Positions 25,950 to 42,822 are shown, counted from the first letter of the stretch. The stretch is 64,000 nt of DNA from Leptospira gomenensis (GCF_004770155.1 NZ_RQFA01000015.1:31590-95589), one strand, 5' to 3'. Numbers and translations are program-made. The notes: generated by a model from the sequence alone, not told the origin.

Positions 25950-26382
25950 AAACTTTTTTCAGAAGTACGTTTTTGAGCGAGGTTTCTATGTCTTCTGGAT
26001 ACAATTCCAATTTGGGGGAAACCGGGAATTTGCGGACCCAAAAGCGGACGAGTTTCGGAGAACCGGGTGCGGTTTGAATCGAAACGACGGTTCCTAACAA
26101 ACGCGCGTTTTTATCGTAGACTCGTTTTCCGAGAAGATTGCTCGGAGGATCGATTTTCAGAAGTAGTCTTTCTTTGGAATCCGTTTTAAGATGTTCTTTG
26201 GAGAAATAAATTCTGCGGAAGCGTTTGAGAACGACGATACCCGAAAGAGCTCCGGATCGGAATCGAACGTCGATCAATCTTCCGGAATTCTCGCCGGTTT
26301 TGGAAAGTACGTTTCTGCCGAAAGAGGTCCAAAAACTTTTGGAATCCTGAAATTCCTTTTCATTGTCCGAAAATAAAATCAT
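25933..26382 (-). CDS. PRC-barrel-like protein, paired with the next gene
   Basis: This 149-residue protein contains LIDVRFRSGALSGIVVL and DPPSNLLGKRVYDKNARLLGTVVSIQTA, a PRC-barrel-like strand pattern resembling its downstream neighbour. It has basic patches (KNVLLKKVYDKRK at the C-terminus) and no cysteines. It overlaps the downstream PRC-barrel gene by 17 bp, so the pair probably acts together. It has no named family match. Confidence 0.62.
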   Translation of the reverse strand: MILFSDNEKEFQDSKSFWTSFGRNVLSKTGENSGRLIDVRFRSGALSGIVVLKRFRRIYFSKEHLKTDSKERLLLKIDPPSNLLGKRVYDKNARLLGTVVSIQTAPGSPKLVRFWVRKFPVSPKLELYPEDIETSLKNVLLKKVYDKRK

Positions 26383-26430
26383 CTCGTTCCAAGATGAAAA
26401 GGAATTTGAAAGAATCCAATTCTTTTTAGG

Positions 26431-26853
26431 TCATATCGTTCCGGTCTTACGAAGAATTTGCCAGAGAAGACAAAGAAAACTTCCGTATTGAACGACGAAG
26501 CCGGTGAAGCGGACGTTCACCGCCATCTCGGATCCGGAAGAGATATGCGTGATACTTTGTAGGATTCTCGCGCCGAGTACGATTTCGCATACGAGTGCGA
26601 ACGTCGAATCCAATATTCCCGCGAACGCTCCCGTGAGAACCAGCGCCGCGAACAAGGGCAGGTTTTCGAGACAGTTGGTGTGGGCTCGATTCAATCTCCA
26701 ATAAAATTCGGTGCCGTGTTTGATTCCTGCGGGAAATTCGTTCGATTTGTTTTTTCCCATAAGAACCTTTAAGGAACGAATGCTTACGAGCCAAAGCCCG
26801 AGCACGAGCGTCCATACGATAAATCCCAAGAGTGCGAGGATCGCTGGATTCAT
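26431..26853 (-). CDS. MAPEG-family membrane protein
   Basis: This 140-residue protein has four hydrophobic helices (4-28, 60-82, 87-106 and 118-135). The MAPEG pattern is [27 protein letters not shown], where the N-x2-E-N-x-P motif binds the cofactor. MAPEG proteins in eukaryotes are glutathione-dependent membrane enzymes; bacterial members have mostly unknown substrates. No glutathione pathway genes are nearby. The gene is monocistronic between two minus-strand neighbours. Confidence 0.88.
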   Translation of the reverse strand: MNPAILALLGFIVWTLVLGLWLVSIRSLKVLMGKNKSNEFPAGIKHGTEFYWRLNRAHTNCLENLPLFAALVLTGAFAGILDSTFALVCEIVLGARILQSITHISSGSEMAVNVRFTGFVVQYGSFLCLLWQILRKTGTI

Positions 26854-26963
26854 ACCAATTCTCCGTTTCGTTTTTCGGAGAATGGAATACGGGGACCTTT
26901 CAAAGGCAAGTAGGATTTTGTTCGAACGATCCAGTGCGCTTCGATTTCATTCCCCGTTTCGGT

Positions 26964-27524
26964 TTATTGTTTCCGGATCAGTTCGGAAATTTTTTCCTTC
27001 ATGAGAACGGATTCGGCGGCTCCGTGAACGGTCCAGTGATAGTCTTCCGGATTTTTTGAGGAAACGTTTGCGAAGAGTATATAATTTCCGTTTTCCCAAT
27101 CGATCGGCGAAGAGGCCTCGTATGAAAAATAAATCGGCGATTCGGAAAGTCCGATTCCGTAATACAGGATATGACTTTCCAGAGAATGTCGTAGTTCCGG
27201 CGGAAGGACTTGGATGATCGTTCCGGAAAATCCTCCTTTGAGAGTTTCGACGACCTCGTAACGATTCACCCTGAACTCGTAGTCGGGTATTTTTTTTCCG
27301 CGGGGGATTTCGATTTTTCGCTCCTTCAACAAGGCGGCGTCGATTTTGATTTTTCGAATCGTATAAGAGGGGTTAGTCGGTTTTACGACGAACACGTACG
27401 CGGATCGGTCCACGAGTTCTTCCAGTTCTATTTTGTGATAGTGGATCTGGCTCATACAGAGTACGGGGAACAACAATAGAAACGCCGCGATTCCCGGCGC
27501 TTTTTTTCGGTTCGAAAGGAACAT
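26964..27524 (-). CDS. Exported protein of unknown function, end of the iron locus
   Basis: This 186-residue protein has a signal peptide (RKKAPGIAAFLLLFPVLCMSQ) and a beta-rich mature part with YVFVVKPTNPSYTIRKIKID and YEFRVNRYEVVETLKGGF. It has one or two cysteines and a putative SPase cleavage near residue 22 or a lipid cysteine at VLCM. It follows the second imelysin gene by 65 bp on the same strand, so it may be the last gene of that operon. I do not recognise the family. Confidence 0.55.
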   Translation of the reverse strand: MFLSNRKKAPGIAAFLLLFPVLCMSQIHYHKIELEELVDRSAYVFVVKPTNPSYTIRKIKIDAALLKERKIEIPRGKKIPDYEFRVNRYEVVETLKGGFSGTIIQVLPPELRHSLESHILYYGIGLSESPIYFSYEASSPIDWENGNYILFANVSSKNPEDYHWTVHGAAESVLMKEKISELIRKQ

Positions 27525-27589
27525 GGGCGAAGTTACGACGTTTTCCTCTACGCGTTTTCCCTTTCGGTCAAAGTTTCGTAAAAAAGAGA

Positions 27590-28819
27590 TCAATCTCCGT
27601 CGGAATTGGAGGGAAGCGCGTTGGCTCCCAATACGCCGATCACTTCCGTCGCGTAAATCACGCGGAGTTCCCGCAGACGATCGTAAATTTCCTCGTCTAC
27701 GAAGGAGAGATTGCCCGCGATGTCCGCGCGTAACGTGGCCGCCGAATCGATTCTACTTTGAATTCTTGTTTTGAGCGTGGAAATTTTTTCCTTTATCCGA
27801 AGATCCAGGGATTCGTTTTGGAGCTGAACCAGATAACGCAAGGGTCTCGCCTCCGCGTCGCCGGCGTTTCCGAGATAAACCAACTCGATCCCTTCCACGG
27901 AGGCAAGAAGATCGCGATAAGAATTGTCGCTGTATTTGGATTCCACTTTGGCGGGGAGGGGCACCGGGCCGGCCAAGGTTAATCCTGCGGGAACTCCCAC
28001 ACGAACGTCCTGATCGGTGTAGATCAGTTGGACCGTTCCGTTGAGGAAGGAATCCACGGCGTCCCGGATTCCTGCGAAGTTGCCCGTTCCCGTGGACAAA
28101 TTTCCGGCGAAGTTTCCGACCGACGGAGACCAAGCGCCTAACAGACGTTGTGCGTCCCGTTCGATCACTTCGGCCAGAGCGGCGATATAGTCCAGTGTTC
28201 TCGCGCTTCCAGCGTTTTCCGTGTTGACCGTCGCGATCGCCGAGGTTCCCGTTCCGGAATCGTAGAGAAAGTATTCCAAGGTTTCGAATCCTTTTCTGGG
28301 AATCGATAGGGTATCCACCGAGGATACGTTGATCGTTGCGGGCGTCGTTCCGGCCACGATCGTTTCCAGATCCGCGGCGTCGGGGCGGAAGGATTCTCCC
28401 AAGATATATCCGTCCAGTCTGTGGAAGTAGTTGGACGGGATGTAAGAACGGCTGATATAAAAGACTTCGCCTTGTTTGAAGATACGTCTCGCGGCGATCC
28501 ATTTGTTCCGGAGATCGTTCAGATTCGTCTGGTTGGGCGTAGCCTTGTAAGCGGCGGCGCTCGTTTTGAGTTCTCCCGCAGCGCTCACCAACAGTTCGAA
28601 CCGCGCGATCGCGACCTTGTTGGCGGTGTAACTCAAAAATTCTCCGGTACTCGCATTGGCGAACAAAGCCAGGATCAGAGTTTCCGCTCCGGATATTTTT
28701 CCCAGTTCCTCGCAGCGGACTCCGGGGAGGATCACCGCCGCGGTCAGCAGTAAGATCCTGATTTTTTTCGCGATCGGAACTCGTAAGTTTAGTATTTTAG
28801 AAAATTCTAAATTTCTCAT
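27590..28819 (-). CDS. Second imelysin-family lipoprotein with an altered GxHxxE motif
   Basis: This 409-residue lipoprotein (Cys36 in LPGVRC) has the imelysin-family helical bundle. Imelysins such as IrpA, ICMP and LruB act in iron uptake at the cell surface and usually carry GxHxxE. Here the equivalent is GFETLEYFLYD (near residue 180), with Glu at the His position, so metal or haem binding may differ from the neighbour LruB, which keeps GWHAIE. The gene overlaps the upstream DUF1111 gene as ATGA, indicating coupling. A second copy next to the first is typical of imelysin loci in other bacteria. Confidence 0.82.
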   Translation of the reverse strand: MRNLEFSKILNLRVPIAKKIRILLLTAAVILPGVRCEELGKISGAETLILALFANASTGEFLSYTANKVAIARFELLVSAAGELKTSAAAYKATPNQTNLNDLRNKWIAARRIFKQGEVFYISRSYIPSNYFHRLDGYILGESFRPDAADLETIVAGTTPATINVSSVDTLSIPRKGFETLEYFLYDSGTGTSAIATVNTENAGSARTLDYIAALAEVIERDAQRLLGAWSPSVGNFAGNLSTGTGNFAGIRDAVDSFLNGTVQLIYTDQDVRVGVPAGLTLAGPVPLPAKVESKYSDNSYRDLLASVEGIELVYLGNAGDAEARPLRYLVQLQNESLDLRIKEKISTLKTRIQSRIDSAATLRADIAGNLSFVDEEIYDRLRELRVIYATEVIGVLGANALPSNSDGD

Positions 28820-30378
28820 AAGGACTCCAGAAAGAGGATCAACTTATCGCGGTCGGATTTGGGAAGGGCGACGAATTTGTTTTTCGCTTCCAGTGCTTCG
28901 CCTCCGTGCCATAGGATCGCCTCCTTGTGACCGCGTGCGCGTCCGTCGTGGAGGAGATGATTGTGCCCGTTCACTTTAGGGATCAGACCGGTTCCCCAGA
29001 GAGGTGCGGTTCTCCATTCGTTTCCGGTCGCTTCAAAGTCGGGTCGGTTATCCGACAGATCGGCGCCCATATCGTGCAACAAAAGATCGGTATAGGGTTT
29101 GATATGTTGGAAGGATACTTCGGGAAATCCTTCCAAGGCGCCGGTGAATACGTAGGGTTTGTGACAGGTATTACATCCGATTTCGGTAAAGATTTCTTTT
29201 CCGCGGATTACATCCGGGCTCGTCCAATTTCTTCTGCCCGGAGCTCCGACCAAGGTGGTATAAAAAGTCACGAGGTCCGCGGTGCGGGCGGAAATTTCGG
29301 TTCCTTCCGGGGTTCCGTTGTTTCCCGGGGTAGAGTTGAAACAATCCGTTTGAGTTCCTACGCAGTTCGGATTCGGGAAGAGAGGGCTCGTGATTCCGAT
29401 ATCTCCCAGAAATGCGCCTTGGTTTTGCTGATTCAAATTCGGCTCGTTGGCCTTCCATCCGAAACGTCCCAAGGTTTTCTTTTGCAGTTTTGCATCCCAA
29501 ACGAAATTGGGTTTTCCCGAAATTCCGTCTCCGTCCGCGTCGTTTTCGTCGGCGAAGGAAAGAATGGTGGATTCCGGAATCGCCGCCAAAAGTCCCAGCC
29601 CCGGGATCATCGGGGAAGTGCGAGGGGACATGTGGAATCCGGAAGGATCGCCGGTCGGATCTCCGAAGTTCCAGCCGGTGATCGTGAACGTCGGTCTTCG
29701 GAGGGAATAGGCTTCTCCGTCCGGAAAAGCCCCCGGTTCTTCGGTGAAGTTGACCGTCGCGATCGCTTCTTCCGGTACAGCCGGGTAATTTGTAGGATCT
29801 GCGACGATTCCCGGGATTCCTTTGTCGTTGAGTTGAAGTCCGTAGTTGTCCAATCCGATCGGCCCGCCCGTGATCGGGTCCTTTCCGTCTTTACTCAAGC
29901 GGATGAGAATGGTGGTAAACGCGCTGCTTCCGCTTGCGGGAGGAGTTCCTCTTCCGTCCTTCACGTGGCAACCGTTGCAAGAATTGTTGTTAAAGACCGG
30001 ACCCAGTCCGACGGAGGCGGAATTTCCCGGTTGAACCCAATCTCGATTGAAGAAGGAGTTCCCACCTTGGAATTCGATGTTTCCCCCGTCCCGCAGATTG
30101 GCCGCAACTAGGTCGAAGGCGTTCACCGTATCGTCGAACGTGGTGGTCCACCCTCCCGAATATTGTTCTCCGGGATCCTGATTTTGAAGATAGAGAAGGA
30201 TGGCGGCGGTTTCCGCGGAACGGTCCCCTTTGGGAGAGGATCGGAACGGATCGACGTCGCCGCAGCCCGAAAACGAAACGAAAAGCGCGATACACATCAG
30301 CCCTTTTCGCAGGTAAGAATGGAATGAAACCTCAGAGCGGGGTGTTCCCCGCTTTTTTGTCGTATTTTTGTTTTTCAT
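28816..30378 (-). CDS. Di-haem DUF1111 (thiol oxidoreductase-like) lipoprotein
   Basis: The 520-residue protein has a lipobox (VSFSGC) and two haem sites. The first is CNGCH near residue 136 (FNNNSCNGCHVKDGRG) and the second CNTCH near residue 400 (EIGCNTCHKPYVF). DUF1111 proteins are distant relatives of di-haem cytochrome c peroxidases and are nearly always encoded between two imelysin genes, as here. Their electron-transfer role at the outer surface in iron acquisition is proposed from context. A 37-bp gap follows lruB and there is a 4-bp overlap with the second imelysin, so the three form one transcription unit. Confidence 0.85.
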   Translation of the reverse strand: MKNKNTTKKRGTPRSEVSFHSYLRKGLMCIALFVSFSGCGDVDPFRSSPKGDRSAETAAILLYLQNQDPGEQYSGGWTTTFDDTVNAFDLVAANLRDGGNIEFQGGNSFFNRDWVQPGNSASVGLGPVFNNNSCNGCHVKDGRGTPPASGSSAFTTILIRLSKDGKDPITGGPIGLDNYGLQLNDKGIPGIVADPTNYPAVPEEAIATVNFTEEPGAFPDGEAYSLRRPTFTITGWNFGDPTGDPSGFHMSPRTSPMIPGLGLLAAIPESTILSFADENDADGDGISGKPNFVWDAKLQKKTLGRFGWKANEPNLNQQNQGAFLGDIGITSPLFPNPNCVGTQTDCFNSTPGNNGTPEGTEISARTADLVTFYTTLVGAPGRRNWTSPDVIRGKEIFTEIGCNTCHKPYVFTGALEGFPEVSFQHIKPYTDLLLHDMGADLSDNRPDFEATGNEWRTAPLWGTGLIPKVNGHNHLLHDGRARGHKEAILWHGGEALEAKNKFVALPKSDRDKLILFLESL

Positions 30379-30414
30379 AAACGTTCATCATCTTTTTTTA
30401 ATATTATTTTTTGT

Positions 30415-31686
30415 TTAAATCGAAAAATCGGTGATCGCGACCCCTACGGCCTTTGCGGCATCGGTGATCGTTTTTTTGATCGTATCTCCGATCAAAAACT
30501 GCGTGTCGAATAGGATCTGATACTCGGAGATCAGAACGGGGGTGCCCGCATTTTTGATAATCTGGTCGTATCTTTCCGTCAAAGATCCGGTAGGGCAGGT
30601 CGCGGTGTAGTTGGGATCGGCCGTTTGTTCCGGAAGATTAAGGCAGAATGCGTCCCTGGATCGTGTCAACTGGGCGGTCATCGGAGGAGCGGTTAGGGTT
30701 CCGTAGAGGCTGCTCAAACCGGGTCCGGTGGACAGAATCACTCCTTTTTGAAGTTCGTAGGATCCATTCCAGACGTTTAAGACTCCCTGCGCGTCGTAGT
30801 AAAAATCCGCTTTTGTCGTGTCGCTAAAACAGGAGTGTTCCTCTTCCTGGTCGCCTCCGAACGTTCCGGTGAGCCTTTCTCCGCCCCATTCTCCGGCGAT
30901 GAATTTTCCGAGTCCCTGAAAGATCGCGGTGATGGCCGCATCGGGATTCGACTTTAAGGAAGTTGAATATACGGTTCCATCGGAGAATTGATCGCGGACG
31001 AGTTTGAGTTGTTTGACGAGTCCGCCGGTGATCGCCGCGAGATACGCTTGTTTGGCGAAAACGTCGGCCGAGGTCGCTACTCCGGAAATCGTTTCGTTTC
31101 CGCCGCCGGTGTCGGAACCCCAGAGAATGTATTCGATCGCGTGCCATCCCACGGTGATGGATTTTTCCGGATCACCTTCGTTTCCGCCCGTTCCGTTTGC
31201 CGCGAGAATGGCGGTATATGTGTTTGCACCGCCGTAGTTATCGATTGCGGTTTCGTCTAACGGCCAAGCGTTGATCAAACCTTCGCATTCCTCCGCCCCG
31301 GAGCCGTCGGCGTTGGAACCGCATCCGACGACCGCGGTATTATCGATCGGTCCGCCGGAAAAACGGAAAGCCTCGGTTAGGAGATATGACGCGCGAGCCT
31401 TTATGTAGAGGTTTTTGAGATTCGTGTGATTGGCCGCGGAATTCGTATAAGCGTTGACGGCGGTTTCTAAAGCGATCGCGTCTTGATAACTTTTGTCGTA
31501 CGACTGATAGCCTAGGGCGAGGTAACGATCCACTACCTGCGCTTTGCTTGCGGAAGGGGCGCTACCGATTGCGGCGGCTATTACGAGGAAGGAATTGTCC
31601 TCCGATTCTTTCGGTTTGCAGTGGATCGTTAGAGAAAGCACCGAGATGGATAGGAGGGAAACACGAAGTATTTTTTTGAGATTCAT
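30415..31686 (-). CDS. lruB: Imelysin-family lipoprotein LruB
   Basis: The 423-residue lipoprotein (Cys23 in LTIHCKPKE) has an intact imelysin motif GWHAIEYILWG near residue 180, and the expected helical insertase-like layout with SKAQVVDRYLALGYQSYDKSY and an ELQKGVILSTGPGLSSLYG segment. In pathogenic Leptospira LruB is an outer-membrane lipoprotein known as an antigen in uveitis and linked to iron; I name it from motif plus its place beside the TonB receptor, so the symbol is probable, not proven. The start ATG at 31686 follows CAGGAAAA at good spacing. A Fur-box-like site lies 85 bp upstream. Confidence 0.85.
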   Translation of the reverse strand: MNLKKILRVSLLSISVLSLTIHCKPKESEDNSFLVIAAAIGSAPSASKAQVVDRYLALGYQSYDKSYQDAIALETAVNAYTNSAANHTNLKNLYIKARASYLLTEAFRFSGGPIDNTAVVGCGSNADGSGAEECEGLINAWPLDETAIDNYGGANTYTAILAANGTGGNEGDPEKSITVGWHAIEYILWGSDTGGGNETISGVATSADVFAKQAYLAAITGGLVKQLKLVRDQFSDGTVYSTSLKSNPDAAITAIFQGLGKFIAGEWGGERLTGTFGGDQEEEHSCFSDTTKADFYYDAQGVLNVWNGSYELQKGVILSTGPGLSSLYGTLTAPPMTAQLTRSRDAFCLNLPEQTADPNYTATCPTGSLTERYDQIIKNAGTPVLISEYQILFDTQFLIGDTIKKTITDAAKAVGVAITDFSI

Positions 31687-31741
31687 GGGATTTTCCTGAG
31701 CGTTGTTGAAAAAAGGTCCCGGAGGTGGCCGAAGCCTTCCG

Positions 31742-31791
<50 letters not shown>

Positions 31792-31838
31792 AAATCATAG
31801 ATTTCGTCAATCGAAATTCTCCGAATTTGGGGAAATTT

Positions 31839-31994
31839 GCGGGAACTCCCCCGGAGCGTTGGCGTGGGATTAGGATTTGGTCCTTTCGTTGAGCGAGTGA
31901 GTTCCCACAAATCCGAAATTTCTGCGAAATCCCCGTCGATGTAGGATCTCCTAAAAACTACGGGAAATACGGAAAAATCCGAGGAGTTCCTACG
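31839..31994. repeat. GGAGTTCC-family repeats between lruB and the TonB receptor
   Basis: Members are GCGGGAACTCCCCC (near 31839-31852), GAGTGAGTTCCCACAA (near 31895-31910) and GAGGAGTTCCTACG (31981-31994, ending just before the receptor stop). They lie between the lruB Fur-box region and the receptor gene. Confidence 0.75.
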
Positions 31995-31995
31995 T

Positions 31996-34446
<2,451 letters not shown>

Positions 34447-34467
34447 AGAGGTTTGATTTTTGAAATG

Positions 34468-34484
34468 ATATTGATTCTCAATAT
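34468..34484 (-). promoter_or_regulatory. Fur-box-like palindrome upstream of the TonB receptor
   Basis: ATATTGA TTC TCAATAT is a perfect 7-3-7 inverted repeat within the wider TGATATTGATTCTCAATATTTGAG. It lies 22 bp before the receptor start codon, where bound Fur would block transcription in iron-rich conditions. The site resembles the one before lruB. Confidence 0.65.
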
Positions 34485-34596
34485 TTGAGAGCCGAGTGGG
34501 GAGTCAAGGGAGAATGAAGGGAAAAGAACGAATGACAGGAAAAATTTCTGGGAATTTGGAACTTAGGAGATGGAGATTGTTTGTTTTACCAAGGAA

Positions 34597-34740
34597 TGCG
34601 GGAACTCACACAAACAGGAATGCGCCGAAGCAAGGAGCCGAGTAGGAACTCCCCGCTTCCCTTGTCTTCGGAGAAATTTCGAGTCCAAGGAATTTTCATT
34701 TTCGGGTGAGATCGATTTTTGAAATCGAGGAGTTCCTACT
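34597..34740. repeat. GGAGTTCC-family repeats upstream of the TonB receptor
   Basis: TGCGGGAACTCACACA (34597-34612), GTAGGAACTCCCCGC (34642-34656) and CGAGGAGTTCCTAC (34727-34740) lie in the divergent intergenic region. Confidence 0.75.
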
Positions 34741-35115
34741 TCCCGTGTTCCCAATGAGGTATCCAAAACCGGACAAGGTCGTCGTAGCGTTACTCACCTA
34801 TGTCGAAGAGAACTCCTAAAAAAATAACTCTGCATCGAATCATCTAAAGAGTTTCAATTTCGAAAACGCTTTTATCGAACTATAAAAATAGAACGAAACG
34901 ACTCCCTTTTTAGGAAAACTTATCTTTGTCTTTGGTTACATGGTGGGACATACTTTTGGGCTCGACCGATTGATACGATTGGGATGTCGTTCCTTGCGTT
35001 TTATTTGTATTTGAATCCGACTTGTCGTTTGTTCCTCAGTCCGATAACTCCTTGCTCCGAAATAATGTTTCAAAAAAAAGCCCAAAATCAAGAATCGGTT
35101 TTGTTATCAAAAAAG

Positions 35116-35607
35116 ATGAAAATCAAATATTCGATTTTGCTGATCCTTTTTTTCAGCCTCTCGGTAGCTCCTCTCTTATATGCAGGAATTCAGAAGTCCG
35201 TTCAGGAAGAATGTTTTCGCGACGAGACCGGCACCCTCTCTGCAAAAACGAAATCGGAAATCAATCGTCTTTGTCATAATCTTTTGTTGCGCACCGGTTT
35301 GCGAATGATCGTGACCGTGGTCGCGCATTTGGGGGATCTGAGCGAAAAGGAACGCGCCAATCAGCTCTTCGAAGAATACGCCCAAAAGGATCCTTCGTTT
35401 TTTACGAACGGAATCGTCGTGCTCGTTTCGTTTGGAGATCGTAAGATGAGGATCGAGTTGGGCAAAGCTCCCGCCGAAAAAATGTCCAATTCGGAAGCCA
35501 AAAACATCATCGACCAGGATTTTATCCCCCACTTTAGACAGGGAAAAACGGACTTAGGTCTTACGACCGGAGTGGCGTCGATCGCGGAATGGTTCCAAAC
35601 ACACTGA
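35116..35607 (+). CDS. TPM-domain exported protein
   Basis: The 163-residue protein has a signal peptide (MKIKYSILLILFFSLSVAPLLYA) and a TPM (TPM_phosphatase) domain at about 30-150, including TGLRMIVTVVAHLG and NGIVVLVSFGDRKMRIELG. This domain is found in membrane or periplasmic proteins involved in envelope or photosystem maintenance, with reported phosphatase activity in some. The ATG at 35116 is chosen because it starts the signal peptide; an upstream frame adds 44 residues and no better ribosome site. The role in Leptospira is unknown. Confidence 0.7.
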   Translation: MKIKYSILLILFFSLSVAPLLYAGIQKSVQEECFRDETGTLSAKTKSEINRLCHNLLLRTGLRMIVTVVAHLGDLSEKERANQLFEEYAQKDPSFFTNGIVVLVSFGDRKMRIELGKAPAEKMSNSEAKNIIDQDFIPHFRQGKTDLGLTTGVASIAEWFQTH

Positions 35608-35699
35608 TTTTTAAGTACATTTGAAAATTAAAATATTCTAAACTATCAGACTTATTCGAAACGGGCGGCCTATGTTCTACTTTCGCGAATTTCGATAAT

Positions 35700-36329
35700 T
35701 TAAAAAATCCTGCCGGACAGGACGTATCGAACGAAAAATAAAATCACGAAACACTGAACCGCTTGTCCGGTGAGAAACAAAGGATAAAAAACTTTTTTCT
35801 TATAGCGGATGACTCCTAAGACGGCGCTCAGGATCGGTGCGGGCAAGGGGAGGGCGTTGAATGCAAAAACGGCCACCGTTCCGTATTGGTTCAAAAACCC
35901 TTTCATTCGATAGAATTTTTTAGGACCGATCAATTTGATACAAGCGCGCGCCGCGATTCTGCCCAAAAAATAATTGACGGTAAATGAAATCAAAAGCCCG
36001 GAAAGATGAAGGGCGATCAGTAGTCCTCCGTCCAGTTTGGAATACGTCGCGCGTATGTAGAGAAATTCAATCGGGAGGTAGAAGAAAAACAAACCGCCGA
36101 ACAAGGTGGTGAAAAAAACACCGACTAAACTCGGTTTGGCGATCTCCCTGGAAACGTGTAAAACGAGTTTTTGAATTCCGTCGAAACCCGGAACGTCGAA
36201 CTTCAGAATTCCGAAAGCCGTTAACGCCAAAAGAAGTAGTGCTACGGACGCAGATACTATGAAAATCAAACCGGAATAAAAATTCCTTTTTTGATGATAT
36301 TGAAAAACCTCATCCTTTCGAAATCGCAC
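35700..36329 (-). CDS. VTT/SNARE-associated family membrane protein
   Basis: The 209-residue protein has about five membrane helices and a VTT-domain core with FFTTLFGGLFFFYLPIEFLYI and FAFNALPLPAPILSAVLGVIRY, the Gly/Pro-rich re-entrant pattern of TVP38/DedA-type proteins. These move or flip lipids in bacteria and eukaryotes; the exact substrate here is unknown. Its start overlaps the 3' end of the TMEM220 gene by 20 bp, so it is the last gene of the operon that begins with the FAD oxidase or ppk1. Confidence 0.75.
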   Translation of the reverse strand: MRFRKDEVFQYHQKRNFYSGLIFIVSASVALLLLALTAFGILKFDVPGFDGIQKLVLHVSREIAKPSLVGVFFTTLFGGLFFFYLPIEFLYIRATYSKLDGGLLIALHLSGLLISFTVNYFLGRIAARACIKLIGPKKFYRMKGFLNQYGTVAVFAFNALPLPAPILSAVLGVIRYKKKVFYPLFLTGQAVQCFVILFFVRYVLSGRIF

Positions 36330-36653
36330 CGTTTTCCCTCTTTCGAATCAGATAAGCGGGAATTCGGGACCAAACGGCGGAAAGAAGTAGTCCTCCGGTT
36401 TCTCTGGTCACTTCGTCGTCCATGGAAAAGTTTACGATCTGCATCGCTGCGAGTATCGTTCCTGCGGAAAACGCGGCCGATAAAACGAGCGAGGTCCTAA
36501 GAAGAAGTTTCGTTTTATCCGGAAATATTAGTAATCCTGAATATAATAAGACCACGCTCAAGTAGATCGGAATCCAGAGCCACGGATCCGGATCGTTGTA
36601 TTGTAATCCGGCGAATAAAAGCCAAAGGAAAATCGTAATCCAGGAAAATACTT

Positions 36654-36657
<4 letters not shown>
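36310..36657 (-). CDS. TMEM220-family small membrane protein
   Basis: The 115-residue protein has four hydrophobic segments (3-19, 28-46, 53-75 and 88-103) and the family motif AGLQYNDPDPWLWIPIY near residue 16-32. Eukaryotic TMEM220 and bacterial relatives have no assigned reaction. The ATG at 36657 overlaps the stop of the GNAT-nitrilase gene (ATGA), and the gene overlaps the VTT gene by 20 bp, so all three are coupled. Confidence 0.82.
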
Positions 36658-39652
<2,995 letters not shown>

Positions 39653-39665
39653 AATATTTGCGTTT

Positions 39666-41810
<2,145 letters not shown>

Positions 41811-42378
41811 TTGGATATCCTACGTGTTTGAATTGCCCTTTGCGTCGGAAAAATTAGGGATTCTATTCCTGTTTACACCCGCTTAGTCGGGAGTCAATGA
41901 TTCTAAGGGGAATTCGTTTTTGTGCGTTGGACCGTTTTGGTCGTTGGTCGGAATTCGGAGACGTTCGGAACGGGGATTGGTGAGGAGTTCCCGCATTTTC
42001 ACGGCTTTTTGCAAAGAAAGGATGGTCCTTCTGTGGGAAGGAGGGAGAGAGGAGTTCCTACGTTCTTGGAGGCGGATCTTTTTTTAGTTCCGAGGGATCC
42101 GGGATCGTTCGGAAGCAAACGTAGGAACTCCCCGCAAAACTAGAAAGGCAAGATCCGCGTCGGGAAGAAGCCGGTCGGAAAAACGAGGTCGCTTCTCCGT
42201 TTTAGGAGATCCTACGATTTTCCGGATTTATAATTCCTTTCAACCTCCTTGGATTTGGGACGGATTCCCTTTACGAAGGTCGCACAACGGATAAATCGGA
42301 TATTATTCCTACAAAAACCGAATTCTTCTTGCCGAAGCTCCCGTCTAAACCAATGAATACCAGCCTGAGGAATAAAAA
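41811..42378. other. Divergent intergenic region between ppk1 and the Rrf2 gene
   Basis: These 568 bp hold no convincing gene. The region contains three GGAGTTCC-family repeats (41981-42134) and a related AGGAGATCCTACG near 42205. Several weak frames overlap it on both strands without a ribosome-binding site or family resemblance. Confidence 0.55.
41981..42134. repeat. GGAGTTCC-family repeats upstream of the Rrf2 gene
   Basis: TGAGGAGTTCCCGCA (41981-41995), GAGAGGAGTTCCTACG (near 42047-42062) and ACGTAGGAACTCCCCGC (near 42118-42134) are present in both orientations. A degenerate AGGAGATCCTACG follows near 42205. Confidence 0.8.
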
Positions 42379-42822
42379 TTGGCAATCCCAAGTCGTTACG
42401 CTGTCGCAATTCATATTCTCACCTTTCTGGAAAATGGAAATGGGGGGGATACGACCTCGGATACGATCGCTGAATCCGTAGGAACCAACCCGGCGATTGT
42501 CCGCACCCTCATCGGTAAGATGAAAAAGGCCGGACTGGTACTGACTCGCCAAGGTGTTCCCGGAGCCTCCCTCGCCAAGCCGGCCACGGAGATCCGACTT
42601 TCCGATATTTATCGAGCCATCGAAGATTCCGATTGTCTTTTTACCGTTCACGATCATCCCAAACAGGATTGTTCCGTAGGAATGGGAATTCTCCCCACAC
42701 TGGAATGTCTTTTCGCCCAAGCACAAGCCGCCCTGGAATCGAAGTTGGGAGAATTTTCTCTCGCCGATGTTTTAGAGCAGGTCCGGGGCGAATGTAGAAA
42801 AAAACTTTCTCTAACCACCTGA
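42379..42822 (+). CDS. Rrf2-family transcriptional regulator
   Basis: The 147-residue protein has the winged-helix Rrf2 fold: SRYAVAIHILTFLENG at 5-20, AESVGTNPAIVRTLIGKMKKAG as the helix-turn-helix (31-52), and LAKPATEIRLSDIYRAIED. Three cysteines (C86, C98, C110) are at spacings seen in iron-sulfur-binding members such as IscR and NsrR, so redox or iron sensing is possible. It starts at a TTG at 42379 with GAGG 8 bp upstream; there is no nearby ATG. Targets are unknown. Confidence 0.88.
   Translation: MAIPSRYAVAIHILTFLENGNGGDTTSDTIAESVGTNPAIVRTLIGKMKKAGLVLTRQGVPGASLAKPATEIRLSDIYRAIEDSDCLFTVHDHPKQDCSVGMGILPTLECLFAQAQAALESKLGEFSLADVLEQVRGECRKKLSLTT

Larger units (their letters stand above)
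34447..35115. other. Divergent intergenic region between the TonB receptor and the TPM gene
   Basis: About 670 bp with no supported gene. It holds the Fur-box-like palindrome at 34468-34484, three GGAGTTCC-family repeats at 34597-34740, and AT-rich DNA from 34800 that must contain the promoter of the plus-strand TPM gene. A frame of about 44 extra codons upstream of the TPM start is probably not translated. Confidence 0.55.

Noticed and set aside
28927..30111. Long plus-strand frame (394 codons) opposite the DUF1111 gene
   Set aside because: It is antisense to a gene with clear haem motifs, shows Arg/Ser-rich composition typical of a shadow frame, and has no family resemblance.
42271..42726. 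Minus-strand frame of 151 codons opposite the Rrf2 gene
   Set aside because: It is antisense to a gene with a clear winged-helix motif and has no ribosome site.
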